This document shows positions 34,294 through 36,676 of a DNA stretch of 36,676 bases, in pieces (within the stretch, counting starts at the first letter, position 1; the number at the start of each line of letters is the position of its first letter). Below the pieces are notes generated by a model that was given only the letters and a program-made list of their open reading frames with translations, did no database searches and was not told the DNA's origin. The position numbers were made by a program, and so were the translations under genes. The stretch is taken from contig JADBEO010000042.1 in the NCBI GenBank assembly GCA_031316315.1, forward strand, positions 1-36,676. Direction: 5' to 3'. Origin of the DNA: Chelatococcus sambhunathii. GTDB taxonomy: Bacteria; Pseudomonadota; Alphaproteobacteria; Rhizobiales; Methylopilaceae.

Positions 34294-34659
34294 TCACGCC
34301 GCGGCGTCTTCGCCGGAGGCCTTCTCGGACGCGGCCCTGGCGGCCTCGGCGCGCTCCTGAGCCTTCTTGCCGGGCTCGGCCTTCTTCGGGTTGTTGCGGG
34401 CGTCGCGCTTCAGGACGCCGGCGGCGTCGAGGAAGCGGTGGACGCGGTCCGTCGGGGTCGCGCCCTTGGCGAGCCACTCCTTGGCCTTGTCGAGGTCGAG
34501 CACGACGCGATCGGCGCTGTCCTTGGCAAGCAGCGGGTTGAACGAGCCGATGCGCTCGATGAAGCGGCCGTCGCGCGGATAGCGGCTGTCTGCGACGACG
34601 ATGCGGTAGAACGGACGCTTCTTGGCGCCGCCGCGCGCGAGGCGGATCTTCAGGGACAT
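34294..34659 (-). CDS. rpsP: 30S ribosomal protein S16
   Basis: A 121-residue protein beginning [20 protein letters not shown], with [20 protein letters not shown] and [20 protein letters not shown], the standard bS16 core. After about residue 85 it has the alphaproteobacterial acidic/alanine-rich tail ([19 protein letters not shown]). AAGGAAG lies about 6 bases before ATG 34659. It is flanked on both sides by inverted copies of a mosaic repeat. Confidence 0.97.
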   Translation of the reverse strand: MSLKIRLARGGAKKRPFYRIVVADSRYPRDGRFIERIGSFNPLLAKDSADRVVLDLDKAKEWLAKGATPTDRVHRFLDAAGVLKRDARNNPKKAEPGKKAQERAEAARAASEKASGEDAAA

Positions 34660-34699
34660 TTCTTACTTCCTTCCAGTGTCTTCAAGTTTTCAGAACTGC

Positions 34700-34836
34700 G
34701 TCATCGCCGGGCTTGGCGAAGTCGGATGTTTCCGACTTCGCTTGCGTAGTGGGGAACTCGGAAACATCCGAGTTCCCTGCGACGATCCATCCCCTAGTCA
34801 AAGTCGATGGATGCCCGGATCAAGTCCGGGCATGAC
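34700..34836. repeat. Long inverted copy of the mosaic repeat with a double-hairpin insert (ffh-rpsP spacer)
   Basis: The ends match the 34169 element in reverse (the ~54-base head at 34783-34836 and the 15-base tail at 34700-34714). Between them is an insert of ~68 bases with two strong hairpins: CGAAGTCGGA-TGTT-TCCGACTTCG (34717-34740, 10-bp stem) and GGGAACTCGGA-AACA-TCCGAGTTCCC (34752-34777, 11-bp stem). The two loops are complementary to each other, and CGGATGTTTCCG and CGGAAACATCCG are exact reverse complements. Confidence 0.8.
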
Positions 34837-34858
34837 GTTGCGAATGTTCGGGGCCGGC

Positions 34859-36400
34859 TCACTTCTTCTTCCCCATCCCCGGGAAGCCGCCGAGGCCCGG
34901 CAGGCGCGGCGCGCCGCCGCCGAAGCCGCCGGGGAAGGTCGGCGGAAGTCCGCCGCCCGCGCCCGGAAAGCCCGGCGGCAGGCCTTGCGGCATCTTCCCC
35001 TTCTTGAGGTCCTCGAGCGCCTCCGGCGGGATCTGCGGCTGGCCGCCGCCGAGGCCGAGGGCGGCGCCGAGGCCGGCGAGCGGGCCGCGGCCAGACTTCC
35101 CGGCCTTGCCCATCATCTTCATCATGTCCGCCATCTGGCGGTGCATCTTGAGGAGCTTGTTGATCTCCTCGACCTTCGTGCCCGAGCCCGCCGCGATGCG
35201 CTTCTTGCGGCTCGCCTTGAGGACGTCGGGGTTGCGGCGCTCTTCCTTGGTCATCGAGTCGATGATCGCGGCCTGGCGCTTGAACATGCCCTCGTCGAGG
35301 TTGGCGCCGGCGAGCTGCTTCTTGATGTTCTGGACGCCCGGCATCAGCGACATCAGCCCGCTCATGCCGCCCATCTTCTGCATCTGGACGAGCTGGCCCT
35401 TGAGGTCGTTCAGGTCGAACTGACCCTTGCGCATGCGCTCGGCGGCCTTCATGGCCTGCTCGGCGTCGATCTCGGCGGCGGCCTTCTCGACCAGCGCCAC
35501 GACGTCGCCCATGCCGAGGATGCGGTTGGCGACGCGCTGCGGGTCGAATTCGTCGACCGCGTCCCACTTCTCGCCGACGCCGACGAGCTTGATCGGCTTG
35601 CCCGTCACCGCGCGCATCGAGAGCGCAGCGCCGCCGCGGCCGTCGCCGTCGAGGCGGGTCAGCACGATGCCGGTGACGCCGAGGGCGCCGTCGAAGGCGC
35701 GGGCGGTCTGCACCGCGTCCTGGCCGGTCAGGGCGTCGACGACGAGGAGTACCTCGTGCGGATTGGTCGCTTGTCTGACCTCGACGACCTCGGCCATCAG
35801 GGCCTCGTCGAGCGTCGTGCGGCCGGCGGTGTCGAGCAGCACGACGTCGTAGCCGCCAAGACGGCCCGCCTCCATGGCGCGCTTCGCGATCTGCACTGCG
35901 CTCTGGCCCGGCACGATCGGCAGCGTCGCGACCTCCGTCTGCTTGCCGAGGGTGGCGAGCTGCTCCATCGCGGCCGGACGGCGCGTGTCGAGCGAGGCCA
36001 TCAGCACGTTGCGCTTCTCGCGCGTCTGGAGCCTGCGGCCGATCTTGGCGGTCGAGGTCGTCTTGCCCGAGCCCTGCAGGCCGACCATCAGGATCGGCAC
36101 GGGGGCGGAGGCCGCAAGGCTGATCCCCTGCGCCTCCGAACCGAGCATCTTGACCAGCTCGTCATGGACGATCTTGACGACCATCTGGCCGGGCGTGACC
36201 GACTTCACGACGTCGAAGCCGACCGCGCGGGCCTTGACGTTGTCGATGAAGGTGCGCGCGACCTCGAGCGCGACGTCGGCCTCGAGCAGGGCCCGGCGCA
36301 CCTCGCGCATGGCTTCGCTGACGTCGGCCTCGGTGAGGGCGCCGCGTCGCGTCAGCCGGTCCAGAATGCCGCCGAGGCGGTCTTGCAGAGCGTCGAACAT
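34859..36400 (-). CDS. ffh: Signal recognition particle GTPase Ffh (SRP54)
   Basis: A 513-residue SRP protein that binds the signal sequence of nascent membrane proteins and, with FtsY, delivers ribosomes to SecYEG. N-domain 1-90; the G-domain P-loop is GLQGSGKTT at 107-115, with the later DTRRPAAMEQLATLG, LLDTAGRTTLDEALMAEV and TRLDGDGRGGAALSM motifs. The C-terminal M-domain is methionine-rich (QMQKMGGMSGLMSLMPGVQN) and the last ~70 residues are Gly/Pro-rich. ATG 36400 begins the family N-terminus MFDALQDRLGGILDRL; upstream in-frame sequence to 36511 is leader. Confidence 0.97.
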   Translation of the reverse strand: MFDALQDRLGGILDRLTRRGALTEADVSEAMREVRRALLEADVALEVARTFIDNVKARAVGFDVVKSVTPGQMVVKIVHDELVKMLGSEAQGISLAASAPVPILMVGLQGSGKTTSTAKIGRRLQTREKRNVLMASLDTRRPAAMEQLATLGKQTEVATLPIVPGQSAVQIAKRAMEAGRLGGYDVVLLDTAGRTTLDEALMAEVVEVRQATNPHEVLLVVDALTGQDAVQTARAFDGALGVTGIVLTRLDGDGRGGAALSMRAVTGKPIKLVGVGEKWDAVDEFDPQRVANRILGMGDVVALVEKAAAEIDAEQAMKAAERMRKGQFDLNDLKGQLVQMQKMGGMSGLMSLMPGVQNIKKQLAGANLDEGMFKRQAAIIDSMTKEERRNPDVLKASRKKRIAAGSGTKVEEINKLLKMHRQMADMMKMMGKAGKSGRGPLAGLGAALGLGGGQPQIPPEALEDLKKGKMPQGLPPGFPGAGGGLPPTFPGGFGGGAPRLPGLGGFPGMGKKK

Positions 36401-36676
36401 CGCGCTTTCCGTGTCCTCAAGCGGCGGGATCGCCCCGAGAGGTAGGAGGTCAGGCGCCCAACGCAAAACGCGCCCGCGGGCGCAACGCGCTGGCGGACGT
36501 CGATCCCCCATGTGCTCCTGGAGCGGGCGACCGTTGGGTTTCTGACCTCGTCAGAGTGGGCGCTGGGTACAGGGACGGGGCGGAAAGGTCAAGGTTTTGA
36601 GACGCGCTTGCGGCTGCGGCGCGGCGATCCCTGCCACGCGGCAGCGGGGAGGGTGGCCCGACGCGAAGCGGCGGGT
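36401..36676 (-). promoter_or_regulatory. ffh leader with promoter candidate and GC-rich hairpin
   Basis: On the minus strand TTGACC (36592-36587) and TACCCA (36569-36564) are separated by 17 bases, a plausible sigma-70-type promoter for ffh that would give a leader of about 155 bases. Within the leader GCGCCCGCGGGCGC (36483-36470) is a perfect 14-bp palindrome followed by GTTTTGCG, resembling an attenuator-type terminator. The remainder (36600-36676) is GC-rich and ends in sequence resembling a dispersed repeat; I see no gene and no SRP RNA in it. Confidence 0.4.

Noticed and set aside
36401-36676. SRP (4.5S) RNA gene next to ffh
   Set aside because: The conserved GGAA-tetraloop/symmetric-loop motif of SRP RNA is not present on either strand here.

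Overview
The window is GC-rich DNA (clearly above 60% by eye) from an alphaproteobacterium, most probably of the order Hyphomicrobiales (Rhizobiales). The support is the set of families and their order: ffh-rpsP-rimM, the group twin-transmembrane protein / PduO-type cobalamin adenosyltransferase / etfB-etfA / 3-hydroxybutyryl-CoA dehydrogenase, a paired DUF1800-DUF1501 operon, DUF4166 and DCC-family proteins, a TspO homologue, and many short palindromic intergenic repeats. I cannot name a genus. Most of the window is ordinary chromosome with some accessory genes; I see no prophage, CRISPR array, rRNA or tRNA gene.

Layout. 1-123: one end of an IS5-type insertion sequence, cut by the window edge and inserted exactly at the stop codon of the next gene. 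124-4210 (minus): a tight operon of acetoacetate-CoA ligase, a DCC thiol-oxidoreductase-like protein and a saccharopine-dehydrogenase-like protein with a DUF4166 tail. 4316-6058 (plus): an AsmA-like protein. 6068-9876 (minus): a PLP-dependent decarboxylase whose 5' region holds a MITE-like element, a CNNM/CorC-type protein, a DUF1003 protein and a small single-span membrane protein. 10135-10527 (plus): an orphan HisE-like protein. 10534-11733 (minus): a Bcr/CflA-type MFS exporter.

12147-15933 (plus): a translationally coupled three-gene hydroxamate siderophore set (amine N-hydroxylase, N-acyltransferase, NRPS-independent synthetase), divergent from the MFS exporter. It is followed by a secreted M4 (thermolysin-like) metalloprotease and a sulfotransferase-like protein. 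19531-21800 (minus): a nicotinate phosphoribosyltransferase coupled to a Tat-exported tricarboxylate-transporter-type (Bug) binding protein. 21981-24862 (minus): the DUF1800-DUF1501 pair. 25117-27594 (plus): an FtsK/SpoIIIE translocase without membrane segments. 27713-28087 (plus): an unrecognised, AT-richer small gene between repeat fragments. 28171-28365 (minus): a YjfB-like putative motility protein.

28460-36400 (minus): a housekeeping run of hbdA, etfA, etfB, rhomboid protease, cobalamin adenosyltransferase, twin-TM protein, TspO, rimM, rpsP and ffh. ETF and 3-hydroxybutyryl-CoA dehydrogenase, together with the distant acetoacetate-CoA ligase, fit C4 acyl-CoA / polyhydroxybutyrate metabolism. 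The most interesting items are the compact siderophore cluster with its likely exporter, the nicotinate phosphoribosyltransferase/Bug coupling (a possible vitamin B3 uptake function), the membrane-less FtsK, the foreign-looking gene at 27713, and several structured repeats: a 139-bp element with perfect 26-bp inverted ends, and inverted mosaic repeats on both sides of rpsP, one carrying a double hairpin with complementary loops.
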